64,000 nt of DNA from Sphingomonas sp. IC081 (GCF_006874585.1 NZ_CP029762.1:341922-405921), one strand, 5' to 3'; counted from the stretch's first letter, positions 17,954 through 27,437 are shown. Numbers and translations: made by a program. Notes: generated by a model from the letters alone, not told the origin.

Positions 17954-19174
17954 ATGACGATGTCCCTGACCACGGCGCTGGCATTGGCTGTCGCTTCCGC
18001 AACCAGCGGCGCGCCGATCGTCGACATCGATCTGGCCGGCAAGGTGCGACAGGAAATGCCCGGTTACCAACCGGGCGGAAACGGGGCCGAGCGGCGCGAT
18101 CCTTCCGGTGAATTCTTGTATTCCGTGTCGCTGCCGCAGGGCACATACCGCGTCACCCTGACCCTTGGCGACAAGCGCAGCGCGGGCCGAACCACCGTCA
18201 AGGCGGAGAGCCGCCGCCTGTTCCTGCGTGACGTCGCGACGCGGCGCGGAGAGATGGTGACGCGTACGTTCCTTGTCGATGTCCGCGACGCCCGGCTGCC
18301 GCGCCAACCGGCAGGGGCACCCCGGTTCGGGCAGGCAGTACTGCTGGATGAGCGCGATCTCGCCAGTTTCAGCTGGGACGACAAGCTGACGTTGGAATTC
18401 CTTGGCCAGCCGCGCGTCGCAGCCATCCACATCGAGCCCGCTGATGCGCCGCGGTTATTCCTTGCCGGTGATTCCACCGTGGCGGACCAGTATGCCGAGC
18501 CTTTCACCAGTTGGGGACAGATGCTGCCGGCAATGCTCGACGATCACCTGGTAGTGGCCAACCACGCCAAGTCCGGCGCGACGATGAAGTCCTTCATCGC
18601 CCAGCTGCGTTTTTCCAAGGCGCTGACCCAGATGCGCGCGGGCGACTGGCTGTTCATCCAGTTCGGCCACAACGACCAGAAGGCCGAATGGCCGATGACC
18701 TATCTCGATCCGGAACTGACCTATCCCGCCTACTTGCGCAGTTACATCGCCGAAGCGCGCCGTCGCGGCGTACATCCGGTGCTGGTCACCTCACCCGAAC
18801 GGCGCAATTTCGACGATACCGGCAAGATCAAGGACACGCTTGGCGCCTATGCCGCTGCCGTGCGCAAGGTGGCGGCGGACGAGAAAGTCCCGCTGATCGA
18901 CCTTAACCGCGACAGCATCGCGATCATGCAGGCGCTCGGCCCCAATGTCTCGCCGCAGGCCTTTGCCGATAACGGCAAGGACCGGACGCACAACAACAAT
19001 TACGGCGCCTGGCTCTTTGCCGCGGCGATTGCGCGGCAGGTGGCCGAGCAGATCCCAGAACTCGCGCCTTACGTGGTGCTCCGGAACTTCGATCCTTCGC
19101 ACCCGCCTTTGCCGGATGCCATGCCGATCGCGCCGAGCATTCCGCTGGATGAAGGCAAGCCGGAAGGGAGCTGA
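17954..19174 (+). CDS. Rhamnogalacturonan acetylesterase-like SGNH hydrolase (CE12)
   Basis: A 406-residue exported esterase with a short signal (LTTALALAVASATSGA). A beta-sandwich of about 150 residues precedes an SGNH hydrolase domain. Catalytic residues: Ser174 in LAGDSTVADQ, the GHND block (FGHNDQKAEW), and Asp343/His346 in GKDRTHNNNYG. This pattern is that of carbohydrate esterase family 12, which removes acetyl groups from rhamnogalacturonan I. It is the first gene of a tightly packed operon; the GH28 gene starts 4 nt after its stop. AAGGAG at 17945-17950 is better spaced for the second ATG (17960), so the true start may be six bases later. Confidence 0.88.
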   Translation: MTMSLTTALALAVASATSGAPIVDIDLAGKVRQEMPGYQPGGNGAERRDPSGEFLYSVSLPQGTYRVTLTLGDKRSAGRTTVKAESRRLFLRDVATRRGEMVTRTFLVDVRDARLPRQPAGAPRFGQAVLLDERDLASFSWDDKLTLEFLGQPRVAAIHIEPADAPRLFLAGDSTVADQYAEPFTSWGQMLPAMLDDHLVVANHAKSGATMKSFIAQLRFSKALTQMRAGDWLFIQFGHNDQKAEWPMTYLDPELTYPAYLRSYIAEARRRGVHPVLVTSPERRNFDDTGKIKDTLGAYAAAVRKVAADEKVPLIDLNRDSIAIMQALGPNVSPQAFADNGKDRTHNNNYGAWLFAAAIARQVAEQIPELAPYVVLRNFDPSHPPLPDAMPIAPSIPLDEGKPEGS

Positions 19175-19178
19175 CGCG

Positions 19179-20717
19179 GTGGATCTGCCCCGCCGCCAAT
19201 TTTGCGTGTTCAGCATGATAGGGTCAGTGATGCCGCGATCCGTGCTTGCCGCGCAAGGGCGCTTTGACGTTCGCCATTTTGGCGCCAAGGGCGACGGCGT
19301 GGCCATCGATAGCCCGGCCTTCAATGCGGCGATTGCCGAAGCCGCGCGCATCGGCGGTACGGTTGTGGTGCCGAAAGGTCGTTACCTCTGCTTCTCGATC
19401 CGCCTCAGGAGCCGGATCCGGTTGCTCTTCGAGCATGGGGCAACGATCATCGCGGCGGACCCCGCGCTTCACGGTGGAAGCTACGACCCGCCCGAGCCCG
19501 CTTCAGGCCTCTATCAGGATTTCGGCCATAGCCACTGGCGCAACAGCCTGATCTGGGGTGAGGACGTGGAGAACGTCGTGATCGAAGGCTCCGGCCTGAT
19601 CCACGGCCTGGGCCTCACTCGCGACGGCCCCGGCGCGCGCTGGCAGGCGCAGGCCGGAGAGCGTCCGCTCTCCATGCAGGGCATGAGCGCCAGGGAAATC
19701 GGCCTGCTGGAGCCCGCCATTGCGGCGATGGACGGCAAAGGCAACAAGGCGATCGCGCTCAAGCGCGGACGCAATATCCGTCTTTCGGGCTTCACCGTAA
19801 GCAAGGGTGGGCATTTCGCGATCCTTGCCACCGGCACGCGCGGCCTGGTGATCGAAGACCTCACGATCGACACCGATCGCGACGGTATCGACCTCGACTG
19901 CGTGCAGGACACGGTGGTGCGCGGTTGCAAGGTCAACTCCCCCAACGACGACGGCATCGTCGTCAAGTCCAGCCTGGCATTGGGCGAGCCGATAGCTGCT
20001 CAAAACGTGGTGATCCGTGATTGCGCGGTGTCCGGCTACGACATGGGCACACTGATCGACGGGACGCGGACAAGGACGCAAAAATTCGCACCGGACCGCG
20101 ACCGCGTGACCGGCCGGATCAAGCTCGGTACCGAAAGCAACGGCGGCTATCGCAACGTTAAGGTGCAGGACTGCAGCTTCACCCATTGCCGGGGCCTGGC
20201 ACTGGAAACGGTGGACGGCGGCATGATGGAGAACATCGTCGCCACCCGTCTCACCATGCGGGACGTGACGACGGCCCCCTTGTTCGTGCGCCTTGGTGAC
20301 CGGCGGCGCGGGCCGGACGGCACCGGCATCGGCGGGGTGCGGCAGGTCCTTCTGTCGGAGATCGACGCGCGGGGAATCGATCCGCGCTTTCCTGCGGCCT
20401 TTGCCGGACTGGCCGGTCGGCCGATCGAATCGCTGGTCATGCGAGACATCCACCTGGTCTATGGCGAAGCGGGTACGGTGCCGGGGAGCGCGCCGCAAGC
20501 CGAGGAAAACATTGCTGAACTGGCGGCTGCCTATCCCGAGCCCAGCATGTTCGGGGTGCTCCCGGCCTGGGCGCTTTGGGCCCGTCATGTGGAACGCCTG
20601 ACCGTGGACAAGTTTCACGCGGAAACGCTTCTTCACGAGGTGCGTCGGCCCATCCGGCTCGAAAACGTCGCATTTTCGGCCTTTTCGAACACCCCTTTGC
20701 ATAAGAATGGCGATTGA
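19179..20717 (+). CDS. GH28 polygalacturonase / rhamnogalacturonan hydrolase, exported
   Basis: A 512-residue right-handed beta-helix enzyme. GTG 19179 was chosen because GGAAGGGAG sits just upstream at 19162-19170 and the leader then begins with twin arginines (LPRRQFCVFSMIGS), a Tat-like signal; a longer in-frame extension would overlap the esterase. GH28 hallmarks: RFDVRHFGAKGDGVAIDSPAFN at the start of the helix, RDGIDLDCVQ (catalytic Asp region), and Asp257-Asp258 in NSPNDDGIVVKSS. It would hydrolyse galacturonan or remove galacturonate from rhamnogalacturonan in the periplasm. The RG-I context favours rhamnogalacturonan as substrate, but family members vary. Confidence 0.9.
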   Translation: MDLPRRQFCVFSMIGSVMPRSVLAAQGRFDVRHFGAKGDGVAIDSPAFNAAIAEAARIGGTVVVPKGRYLCFSIRLRSRIRLLFEHGATIIAADPALHGGSYDPPEPASGLYQDFGHSHWRNSLIWGEDVENVVIEGSGLIHGLGLTRDGPGARWQAQAGERPLSMQGMSAREIGLLEPAIAAMDGKGNKAIALKRGRNIRLSGFTVSKGGHFAILATGTRGLVIEDLTIDTDRDGIDLDCVQDTVVRGCKVNSPNDDGIVVKSSLALGEPIAAQNVVIRDCAVSGYDMGTLIDGTRTRTQKFAPDRDRVTGRIKLGTESNGGYRNVKVQDCSFTHCRGLALETVDGGMMENIVATRLTMRDVTTAPLFVRLGDRRRGPDGTGIGGVRQVLLSEIDARGIDPRFPAAFAGLAGRPIESLVMRDIHLVYGEAGTVPGSAPQAEENIAELAAAYPEPSMFGVLPAWALWARHVERLTVDKFHAETLLHEVRRPIRLENVAFSAFSNTPLHKNGD

Positions 20718-20757
20718 CGAGCGGGGTGGGACTGGCTACCAAATAACGGCATTGAAA

Positions 20758-20770
20758 TCCATATAATGGA
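20758..20770 (+). promoter_or_regulatory. Palindromic operator candidate before rhaM
   Basis: TCCA-TATAA-TGGA, a perfect 4-bp inverted repeat with the same 5-nt spacing as TCCCA-N5-TGGGA at 17730-17744. It is followed by ACATGGGA. It overlaps an in-frame ATG (20766), which argues for the later GTG as start of rhaM and for a possible internal promoter in the operon. Confidence 0.4.
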
Positions 20771-20786
20771 ACATGGGAGAGTCGTG

Positions 20787-21119
20787 GTGCCGGATAAGGG
20801 GATGGGGTCGATCCACGCCTTCAGGATGCAGTTGAAGCCCGGCACGGTCGATGAGTATCGCCGCCGGCACGATGCGATCTGGCCCGAACTCTCCGCGTTG
20901 CTGAGCGAGGCGGGCATTCGCGACTATTCGATCTTCCTTGACGAGCAGAGCCTCGCGCTTTTCGCGGTGCTGCGCGCGCTTCCCGGCAATACCCGCGATA
21001 CCCTGCCCGATCACCCGGTGATGCGCCGCTGGTGGGACCATATGGCCCCGCTGATGGAAGTGGAGCCTGGCAACCAGCCGAAGGAATGGCCGCTCCCGCT
21101 GCTGTTCCACATGGACTGA
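20787..21119 (+). CDS. rhaM: L-rhamnose mutarotase
   Basis: About 110 residues of the RhaM/YiiL family, dimeric ferredoxin-like enzymes that interconvert alpha and beta anomers of L-rhamnose. Family features seen: FRMQLKPGTVDEYRRRHDAIWPE (substrate His and Tyr region), the YSIFLD strand, and the WWDHMAPLME segment before the C-terminal FHMD. GTG 20787 is preferred because GGGAG at 20775-20779 is 7 nt upstream; starts at 20766 or 20784 are possible. It lies between GH28 and GH35, 4 nt before the latter, which ties the operon to rhamnose-containing pectin. No rhamnose isomerase or kinase is in the window. Confidence 0.93.
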   Translation: MPDKGMGSIHAFRMQLKPGTVDEYRRRHDAIWPELSALLSEAGIRDYSIFLDEQSLALFAVLRALPGNTRDTLPDHPVMRRWWDHMAPLMEVEPGNQPKEWPLPLLFHMD

Positions 21120-21123
21120 GCCG

Positions 21124-24100
21124 ATGAAGCGCGCTTTCCTTCTTGCCCTGCTTCTTTCCGCTGCTCCGCTGCCTGCTCTGGCGCAGGACGCGAAGCCGAC
21201 TGCCGATCTTGCCGCGCCGGTCCAGACCTTCGGCCGTATCTCGTTCGATGCGCGTTCACTGATGATCGACGGCAAGCGGCAGGTGATCTGGTCGGGCGAG
21301 TTCCACCCGTTCCGCCTGCCCAGCCCGGATCTCTGGCGTGACGTGCTGCAGAAGATGAAGGCCAGCGGGTTCAACACCGTCGCGCTCTATTTCGACTGGG
21401 GCTACCACTCGCCCAAGCAGGGTGTCTACGATTTCAGCGGTATTCGCGATCTCGACCGCCTGCTGACGATGGCGGAGGAAGAGGGCCTCTGGGTCATGAC
21501 CCGTGCCGGGCCTTACGTGAACGCGGAACTGTCGCGCGGCGGATTTCCGGGTTGGCTGGTCAACCAGAAGGCCCGCGCCCGCACCGACGATCCCGAATAT
21601 ATGGCCGCCGCCGACGAGTGGCTGACGCGGGTCAACGCGATCATTGCGCGCCACCAGATCAACGGCGACGGCAAGGGCCATAAGGGCTCGGTGATCCTCC
21701 ACCAGATCGAGAACGAACTCGCCCTGACCACGCCCGCGCAGCGTCGCTACATGGATCACCTCTACGCCAAGGCGCGCGCCGAGGGCATTACCGTGCCGAT
21801 CTTCCACAACGATCAGGGCCGTAACGGCTACTGGGTGCCGGAGGGTTCGCCGGTCGACAAGGTCGTCCACGGCCCCAACGACATGTACGCGTTCGACGGT
21901 TACCCCGGCGGCACCTGCACGGTGGAAGGCAAGCCGACGCGCAGCGTGGCCGCGCCGGACTGGGGTTTCTACGGAACCGGCGGGGCGAAAGGCGGTGCCT
22001 CCGCTTCGCCGAAAACGCCCGGATTCCTGGCCGAATTCGGCGGCGGCTGGTTCGATTACTGGGGGTCCAACGGCGGCTATGCGTGCAACGCGGTCCAGCG
22101 CGGCAAGCGGTTCCAGCGGGTGTTCTACGGCACCAATCTGGCCAACGGCATCGGCATCCAGAGTTTCTACATGACTTATGGCGGCACCAGCTGGGGCTGG
22201 CTGCCGGCTCCGGTGGTGTTCACCAGCTACGACTATGGCGCCGCCATTTCCGAGGCGCGGAACCTGCGCGAAAAGGCGCTGGAGATGAAGCAATTGGGCG
22301 GCTTGATCGCCTCGGTCCCTGACCTTGCGGGCATGATCCCGGCGGGCGCACCCGAGGTCTCTTCGCCCAATATTCAGGTCTATCACAACAAGAGCCCGGA
22401 GACCGACGCGCGCTTCTTGCTGGTGGCGCACAAACCGTCGAACGGGCAGAGCGATGACCGCTTCACGGTGACCGCGACGCTGCCGGATGGACGCTACACA
22501 TTTCCGATGCAGCTCAACGGCTTCGATGCCAAGTGGCTGGTCGCCGGGGTGAACCTTGGTGGGCAGCGGCTGGTCTATTCGACCTCCGAATTGCAATCCG
22601 TGTCCAAGGCCGGAAACGCCGACCTGCTGCTGCTTTACGGCCGTGCCGGGGAGCCGGGCGAGACCGTGCTGCGCTATGCCTCGGCCCCGAAAGTCACGGT
22701 TCTGGAAGGCGCGGCAGAAACCGCCTTCAACGACACCAAGGGCGACCTGAAAGTCACCTACGCGCACGCAACTGGGCATGGGGGCCGCACCGTGCTGCGC
22801 CTGACCGGCGGCGGGCGCGGCGACCTGATCCTGATCCTTGCCGACGAGGCCGAAGCCGCCCGCTACACCCGCGTCGAATCCGCGGCAGGCGCCGTTCTGG
22901 TGCGTGGTCCGCAGCTGGTCCGGCGCGCGTCGTTCAAATCCGGTGCGCTGGCGCTGACCGGTGACACCGGCGAAGCGGCCGGTCTCGAAGTCTGGGCCCC
23001 CGCCGCCGTCCGCGCGCTGACATGGAACGGCGCGCCTGTCCCCGCCAGGGCATCCACCGTCGGCAGCCTCGCCGCAACCATGCCTCTTGCCGGCCCAGCT
23101 CCGATCACGCTTCCCGCGCTCAGCGGCTGGCGCATGGCCAAGGGTTCGCCGGAGGCCGATCCGAAATTCGACGACAGTGGCTGGCAGGCCGTCGGCGGCA
23201 GCCGCCCCAATGCCACGATCACCCAGCGCCCGGACGGCCAGCCCAACATGGCGATGGATGCCTATGGCTTCCACGAGGGCGACGTCTGGTATCGCGGCAA
23301 GTTCGAGGGCAATCCCGGCGCCAGAACCGTCTCGCTGTTCTACGGCGCGGGCGGCTCGGGGCTGGTGCAGGCCTGGCTCGACGGCCAGTTCATCGGTCAG
23401 GCCGAGACACCGGGCGGCCTCCCCCGCCCGATCACCACCGGCACCGTCACGCTGGACCTTCCGTCCGAGGCGCGGGCCGGCGGAAGCCATGTGCTTTCGG
23501 TGATGGTGCGCAACAACGGCCACAACTGGGACCTCGATTCCGACGACTTCCACAAGGAAGCGCGCGGGCTGATCTCCGCCTCGATCTCGCAGCCCGGCGG
23601 GCGCAGCTTCGCGGTGCCGATCGCGTGGAAGATCCAGGGCCAGCGCGGCGGCGAGGACCTGGCCGACCCGGTGCGCGGCCCGGCCAACAGTGGCGGCCTC
23701 CATGGTGAGCGCATGGGCTGGCACCTGCCGCTGTTCGACGACAGCCGGTGGACCGCCGCGCCAGTACCGGCGACCAGCGCGGAGCCGGGCACGACATGGT
23801 ATCGCACCGCATTCGACCTCGCCGTGCCCATGGGGCAGGACGCCACCATCGCGCTCGCCTTCGGGGATACCGAGACGCCGCGCTCGGCCGCGAAGTACCG
23901 TGTGCTGATCTTCGTCAACGGCTGGAACATGGGCCAGTTCATCGCCCACGTCGGCCCGCAGCGCCTGTTCCCGATCCCCGAGGGCATCCTGAACCACCAC
24001 GGCGCCAACCACCTGGCGCTGGCCGTCACCAGCGACGGCGCCCCCGGCGATGCGCTGGAGGCGGTGAAGCTCGTCACCCTGCACAATGTCAGGGGCGGCG

Positions 24101-24150
24101 TGCCCGTCCGCATGGTGCCCGCCCCGCAGACCCCGGCAGAGCTCAAATGA
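21124..24150 (+). CDS. GH35 beta-galactosidase, exported, multidomain
   Basis: A 1008-residue protein with a clear Sec signal (LLALLLSAAPLPALAQ). The N-terminal TIM barrel (about 30-360) carries the GH35 signature with catalytic acid/base Glu198 in HQIENELAL and nucleophile Glu304 in FLAEFGGGW. Beta-sandwich domains follow, including two galactose-binding-like jelly-roll modules near 660-760 and 830-980 (WYRGKFEGNPGARTVSLFYG; WNMGQFIAHVGPQRLFPIPEG). Members remove terminal beta-galactose, here probably from galactan or arabinogalactan side chains of RG-I. It is tightly coupled to rhaM upstream. Confidence 0.93.
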   Translation: MKRAFLLALLLSAAPLPALAQDAKPTADLAAPVQTFGRISFDARSLMIDGKRQVIWSGEFHPFRLPSPDLWRDVLQKMKASGFNTVALYFDWGYHSPKQGVYDFSGIRDLDRLLTMAEEEGLWVMTRAGPYVNAELSRGGFPGWLVNQKARARTDDPEYMAAADEWLTRVNAIIARHQINGDGKGHKGSVILHQIENELALTTPAQRRYMDHLYAKARAEGITVPIFHNDQGRNGYWVPEGSPVDKVVHGPNDMYAFDGYPGGTCTVEGKPTRSVAAPDWGFYGTGGAKGGASASPKTPGFLAEFGGGWFDYWGSNGGYACNAVQRGKRFQRVFYGTNLANGIGIQSFYMTYGGTSWGWLPAPVVFTSYDYGAAISEARNLREKALEMKQLGGLIASVPDLAGMIPAGAPEVSSPNIQVYHNKSPETDARFLLVAHKPSNGQSDDRFTVTATLPDGRYTFPMQLNGFDAKWLVAGVNLGGQRLVYSTSELQSVSKAGNADLLLLYGRAGEPGETVLRYASAPKVTVLEGAAETAFNDTKGDLKVTYAHATGHGGRTVLRLTGGGRGDLILILADEAEAARYTRVESAAGAVLVRGPQLVRRASFKSGALALTGDTGEAAGLEVWAPAAVRALTWNGAPVPARASTVGSLAATMPLAGPAPITLPALSGWRMAKGSPEADPKFDDSGWQAVGGSRPNATITQRPDGQPNMAMDAYGFHEGDVWYRGKFEGNPGARTVSLFYGAGGSGLVQAWLDGQFIGQAETPGGLPRPITTGTVTLDLPSEARAGGSHVLSVMVRNNGHNWDLDSDDFHKEARGLISASISQPGGRSFAVPIAWKIQGQRGGEDLADPVRGPANSGGLHGERMGWHLPLFDDSRWTAAPVPATSAEPGTTWYRTAFDLAVPMGQDATIALAFGDTETPRSAAKYRVLIFVNGWNMGQFIAHVGPQRLFPIPEGILNHHGANHLALAVTSDGAPGDALEAVKLVTLHNVRGGVPVRMVPAPQTPAELK

Positions 24151-24212
24151 GCCGCCGCCCCGTCCTTCCGCGCTCCGCGAGCGCCCCCGAAACCATGACC
24201 AGGAGACCTTAA

Positions 24213-25328
24213 TTGGCCGCGCTTACGCACGACATTCCGCGCGCGGAAGTCACCGACGCCATCGGCAAGCTGATGCACAACCTCGTTCACATCAAGGACG
24301 AGACCGGTGAGTTCCTGCTGCACCTCGACGATGGCCGCGTGATCGACACCAAGGGCTGGGCCGGCTGGGAATGGACCCACGGCGTCGGCCTGTTCGGCAT
24401 GTGGCGCTATTTCGAGCAGACCGGCGACACGGCCGCGCTCGCCATCATCCGCCAGTGGTTCGCCGACCGCTTCGCCGAAGGCACGCCCACCAAGAACATC
24501 AACACGGTGGCCCCCTTCATCACGCTGGCCTACCTCTACGAACTGGACGGCGATCCCAGCTACATCCCCTATCTCGACACCTGGGCCGAGTGGCTGATGG
24601 CGCCCGACGGCCTGCCCAAGACCGAGGAAGGCGGCTTCCAGCACATCGTCTACAACGACGAGAATCCCGGCGAACTGTGGGACGACACGCTGATGATGAG
24701 CGTGCTGCCGCTGGCCAAGATCGGGCTGCTGCTGGACCGGCCGCAGTACATCGAGGAAGCCAAGCGCCAGTTCCTCGTCCACATCAAGTACCTCGCCGAT
24801 CGCAAGACCGGCCTGTGGTTCCACGGCTGGGACTTCACCGGGCGCCACAACTTTGCCGAAGCGCTCTGGGCGCGCGGCAATTGCTGGGTGACGATCGCCA
24901 TTCCCGAGATCATCGAACTGCTCGATCTCGAACCGGGCGATGCATTCCGTTCGTTCCTGATCGACACGCTGGCGGCCCAGGTCCGCACCCTGGCCGCCAC
25001 GCAGGATGCCGAAACCGGCCTGTGGCACACCCTGATCGACGATCCGACCAGCTATCTGGAGGCCTCGGCCACGGCGGGCTTTGCCTATGGCATCCTGAAA
25101 GCCGTCCGCAAGGGCTACCTCCCGCGCGAATACGAGGCGGTGGGCATCCGCGCGGTGCGCGGCGTGCTGGCCAACATCGACGATGCGGGCGAACTCCAGC
25201 AGGTCAGCTTTGGCACCGCGATGGGCGACACCCTGCAGTTCTACAAGGACATCGCGCTGACCTCGATGCCCTACGGGCAGAGCCTGGCCATCTGCGCGCT
25301 GGCCGAGTTCCTGCGGACCTACATCTGA
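24213..25328 (+). CDS. Unsaturated rhamnogalacturonyl hydrolase (GH105, YteR/RhiN-like), cytoplasmic
   Basis: A 371-residue alpha/alpha-toroid enzyme. It starts at TTG 24213 with AGGAGA at 24200-24205 upstream. GH105 features: GWEWTHGVGLFGMW at the active-site rim, DDTLMMSVLPLAKIG with the catalytic Asp, WARGNCWVTIAIPEI, and SYLEASATAGFAYGI near the end. It removes the unsaturated galacturonyl residue made by rhamnogalacturonan lyases, giving rhamnose and a 4-deoxy-hexenuronate. No signal peptide is present, unlike the other hydrolases here, so it should act in the cytoplasm on disaccharide brought in by the transporter encoded next. Confidence 0.92.
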   Translation: MAALTHDIPRAEVTDAIGKLMHNLVHIKDETGEFLLHLDDGRVIDTKGWAGWEWTHGVGLFGMWRYFEQTGDTAALAIIRQWFADRFAEGTPTKNINTVAPFITLAYLYELDGDPSYIPYLDTWAEWLMAPDGLPKTEEGGFQHIVYNDENPGELWDDTLMMSVLPLAKIGLLLDRPQYIEEAKRQFLVHIKYLADRKTGLWFHGWDFTGRHNFAEALWARGNCWVTIAIPEIIELLDLEPGDAFRSFLIDTLAAQVRTLAATQDAETGLWHTLIDDPTSYLEASATAGFAYGILKAVRKGYLPREYEAVGIRAVRGVLANIDDAGELQQVSFGTAMGDTLQFYKDIALTSMPYGQSLAICALAEFLRTYI

Positions 25329-25335
25329 TGGAGTG

Positions 25336-25363
25336 GCCGGGCGGGCGGCAATGCTCGCCCGGC
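25336..25363 (+). terminator. Hairpin after GH105
   Basis: An 11-bp stem GCCGGGCGGGC / GCTCGCCCGGC with one G-U pair and a 6-nt loop, beginning 8 nt after the GH105 stop. The tail is not T-rich, so it may attenuate rather than end transcription before the transporter gene. Confidence 0.6.
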
Positions 25364-25493
25364 GATTACTCCGACAAAATACTGGCGAACCGCGTGTCAT
25401 TATTTAATATGCTCTGAAAAACGAAAGAGCGCGTGCAAATCCGTCCGAAAACAGAGGCGGGTCACGTGCGGAATTACGGTGAAGGATCCTGCT

Positions 25494-27053
25494 GTGCCCG
25501 AAAGCCAGACTCTGGCCCTGCGCCCGGTGCGCCTGAGAAACTACCTCGCCTATGGCTCCAACGACGTGCTCGGGGCCGGGTCGATGGCGGTCATCTCGGG
25601 CTGGGTGCTGATCTTCTACACCCAGTTCTGCGGGCTTTCGGCCGGGCAGGCGGCGCTGATCTTTGCGGTTGCGCGTGTGCTCGACGCCTTCGCCTCGCCG
25701 ATGATCGGCTATATCTCCGATCATTTCGGCATGACCGCGCTCGGCCGCCGGTTCGGGCGGCGGCGCTTCTTCATCCTCGCCGCGATCCCGCTGCTGCCCA
25801 GTTTCGCCTTGATGTGGCTGCCGGGGCAGACGTTCTGGTACTATCTTGTCAGCTATGTGCTGTTCGAGCTGGTCTACGCGATGGAGATCATCCCGTTCGA
25901 GACGCTCGCCGCCGAGATGTCGAGCGACTATCGCACCAAGGCCAAGTTCGCCGGCTGGCGCATCCTGTTCGGGCAGGCTTCGGCGATCCTGGCCGGTTTC
26001 CTGCCGCTCTGGCTGATCGAGGCGCTGGGTCGGGACAGTGCCGACACCTTCTTCTACATGGGGCTGATCTTCGCGGCGCTGTTCATGCTGACGGCGGCGA
26101 TGCTCTACCTGTTCAGCTGGGAGCGTCACGGACCGGGCAGCGCGCTGCCGGCTGCGGGGCCGCGCCCCTCGGCCGGGCCGCTGGAGGCGCTCAAGGCGCT
26201 CTATCGCAACTTGTTCTCGACCATGCGCATCCGCGCCTTCCGCCTGCACCTCGGCATGTATCTGGGCGGCTACATCAGCCAGGACGTGTTCAACGCCGCG
26301 TTCACGTTCTTCGTGATCTTTGCGCTGGCGGGCAGCACGGCGATCGCTTCCGGCTTGCTCGGCACGATGTACATGGTCCAGTTCGTGGCGGTGATCATCG
26401 CCATCAACATGGCGCTGCGGGCCTCGCCCAGCCGCGCCTACCAGATCGCCGCCGCCAGCTTCGGCGCCGGCGCACTGACGCTGATCGGGCTGTGGATCGC
26501 CGGGATCACCGCCAGCAGCGCGATGATCTGGCTTCCCATCGCTCTGGCGGGGCTGGGCCGGGGGGCGCTCAACTACATTCCCTGGGCGACCTACAACTAC
26601 ATGGCCGACGTCGACGAGATCGTCACCGGCCGCCGCCGCGAGGGTGCCTTTGCCGGGGTCATGACCTTCGTGCGCAAGGCCACGCAGGCCGCCGCCGTCG
26701 CCGGGGTCGGCTTTGTCATGCAGGCGGGCGGTTTCGTCTCGGGCGCGGCGCAGCAATCGCACGGCGCGGTTGTCACCATCGCGGTCCTGCTGGGGCTGGG
26801 CACGGTGGGCATGCTGCTGTTCGGCGTGCTGGTATCGCGCCGTTTCCGCCTCTCGCCCGCCACCCACGCGGTGCTGATGCGCGAGATCGAGCACTTGCGC
26901 GCCGGCGCCCGCACGCCGAGCAGCCCGGAGGCCTGCGCCGTCGTCGAGGACCTGTCGGGCTGGCGCTACGACCAGCTCTGGGGCCGTAATCCGCTGGTCG
27001 AACAGGACGAGCGGAGCGGCAATCTGGGGCAACCGGTCAATGGGGTGAACTGA
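25494..27053 (+). CDS. GPH-family sugar:cation symporter (MFS)
   Basis: A 519-residue inner-membrane carrier with about twelve hydrophobic segments. It belongs to the glycoside-pentoside-hexuronide:cation symporter family (LRNYLAYGSNDVLGAGSMAV at the N terminus, SPMIGYISDHFG and GRRFGRRRFFI in the first loop, MTFVRKATQAAAVAGVGF late). GTG 25494 has AAGGA seven bases upstream; an in-frame GTG at 25479 would add five residues. Its position after GH105 suggests uptake of the unsaturated RG disaccharide or of released uronates (inference). The cytoplasmic tail of about 50 residues is longer than usual. Confidence 0.9.
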   Translation: MPESQTLALRPVRLRNYLAYGSNDVLGAGSMAVISGWVLIFYTQFCGLSAGQAALIFAVARVLDAFASPMIGYISDHFGMTALGRRFGRRRFFILAAIPLLPSFALMWLPGQTFWYYLVSYVLFELVYAMEIIPFETLAAEMSSDYRTKAKFAGWRILFGQASAILAGFLPLWLIEALGRDSADTFFYMGLIFAALFMLTAAMLYLFSWERHGPGSALPAAGPRPSAGPLEALKALYRNLFSTMRIRAFRLHLGMYLGGYISQDVFNAAFTFFVIFALAGSTAIASGLLGTMYMVQFVAVIIAINMALRASPSRAYQIAAASFGAGALTLIGLWIAGITASSAMIWLPIALAGLGRGALNYIPWATYNYMADVDEIVTGRRREGAFAGVMTFVRKATQAAAVAGVGFVMQAGGFVSGAAQQSHGAVVTIAVLLGLGTVGMLLFGVLVSRRFRLSPATHAVLMREIEHLRAGARTPSSPEACAVVEDLSGWRYDQLWGRNPLVEQDERSGNLGQPVNGVN

Positions 27054-27074
27054 GCGAAAGTGCGCTTGCCGGGG

Positions 27075-27108
27075 GGCTTCGACCGGCTCCGCCTGAGCGG
27101 AGTGGGGG
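27075..27108 (+). repeat. Intergenic repeat, left inverted copy
   Basis: GGCTTCGACCGGCTCCGCCT followed by GAGCGGAGTGGGGG. It matches, in inverse orientation, the copy at 27503-27536 and the GGCTTCGACAAGCTCAGCCT type of short intergenic repeat that I associate with sphingomonad genomes (recalled, not searched). Confidence 0.65.
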
Positions 27109-27128
27109 CTGGTTTGGGTGGGAAGTGG

Positions 27129-27437
27129 TCAGTGCTCGGTCCATCCCACGTAACAGTCTTGCTCGATCAATCCGACAAGCGTTCGACCATCTGCACCCTT
27201 GAAACTAACTTTAGCCACGTAGTTGGTGGGGTCCTCCGCCAACTCGGCGACGTCAGACGCGAAATTGCGCTGATAAGGAAGGGAAGAACGGCTTAGCATT
27301 CCGCGCTTTTGTTCTCGTGCCAACTCCACTGCATCTGAATTTGACATGCCCTTGCAGGCCATTGATGAGATGCTCGGCGAGCATGCTGAACCCATCCATG
27401 TAAATGTGGCAATAAGAATGGCTCGAACGGAGGTCAC
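27129..27437 (-). CDS. Small hypothetical protein, possible lipoprotein
   Basis: About 102 residues from GTG 27437. I do not recognise a family. The N terminus (TSVRAILIATFTWMGSAC) could be a short lipoprotein leader with GSAC as a loose lipobox. The rest is soluble with normal composition (NFASDVAELAEDPTNYVAKVSF, LIEQDCYVGWTEH), unlike the Arg/Pro-rich shadow frames around it. Base composition is lower in GC than the neighbours. It is enclosed by two inverted copies of an intergenic repeat. No strong ribosome-binding site; the start is uncertain. Confidence 0.5.
   Translation of the reverse strand: MTSVRAILIATFTWMGSACSPSISSMACKGMSNSDAVELAREQKRGMLSRSSLPYQRNFASDVAELAEDPTNYVAKVSFKGADGRTLVGLIEQDCYVGWTEH

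Noticed and set aside
18945..19178. Extended start for the GH28 gene
   Set aside because: The extension overlaps the CE12 gene and is Arg-rich; GTG 19179 has a good ribosome-binding site and opens a Tat-like leader.
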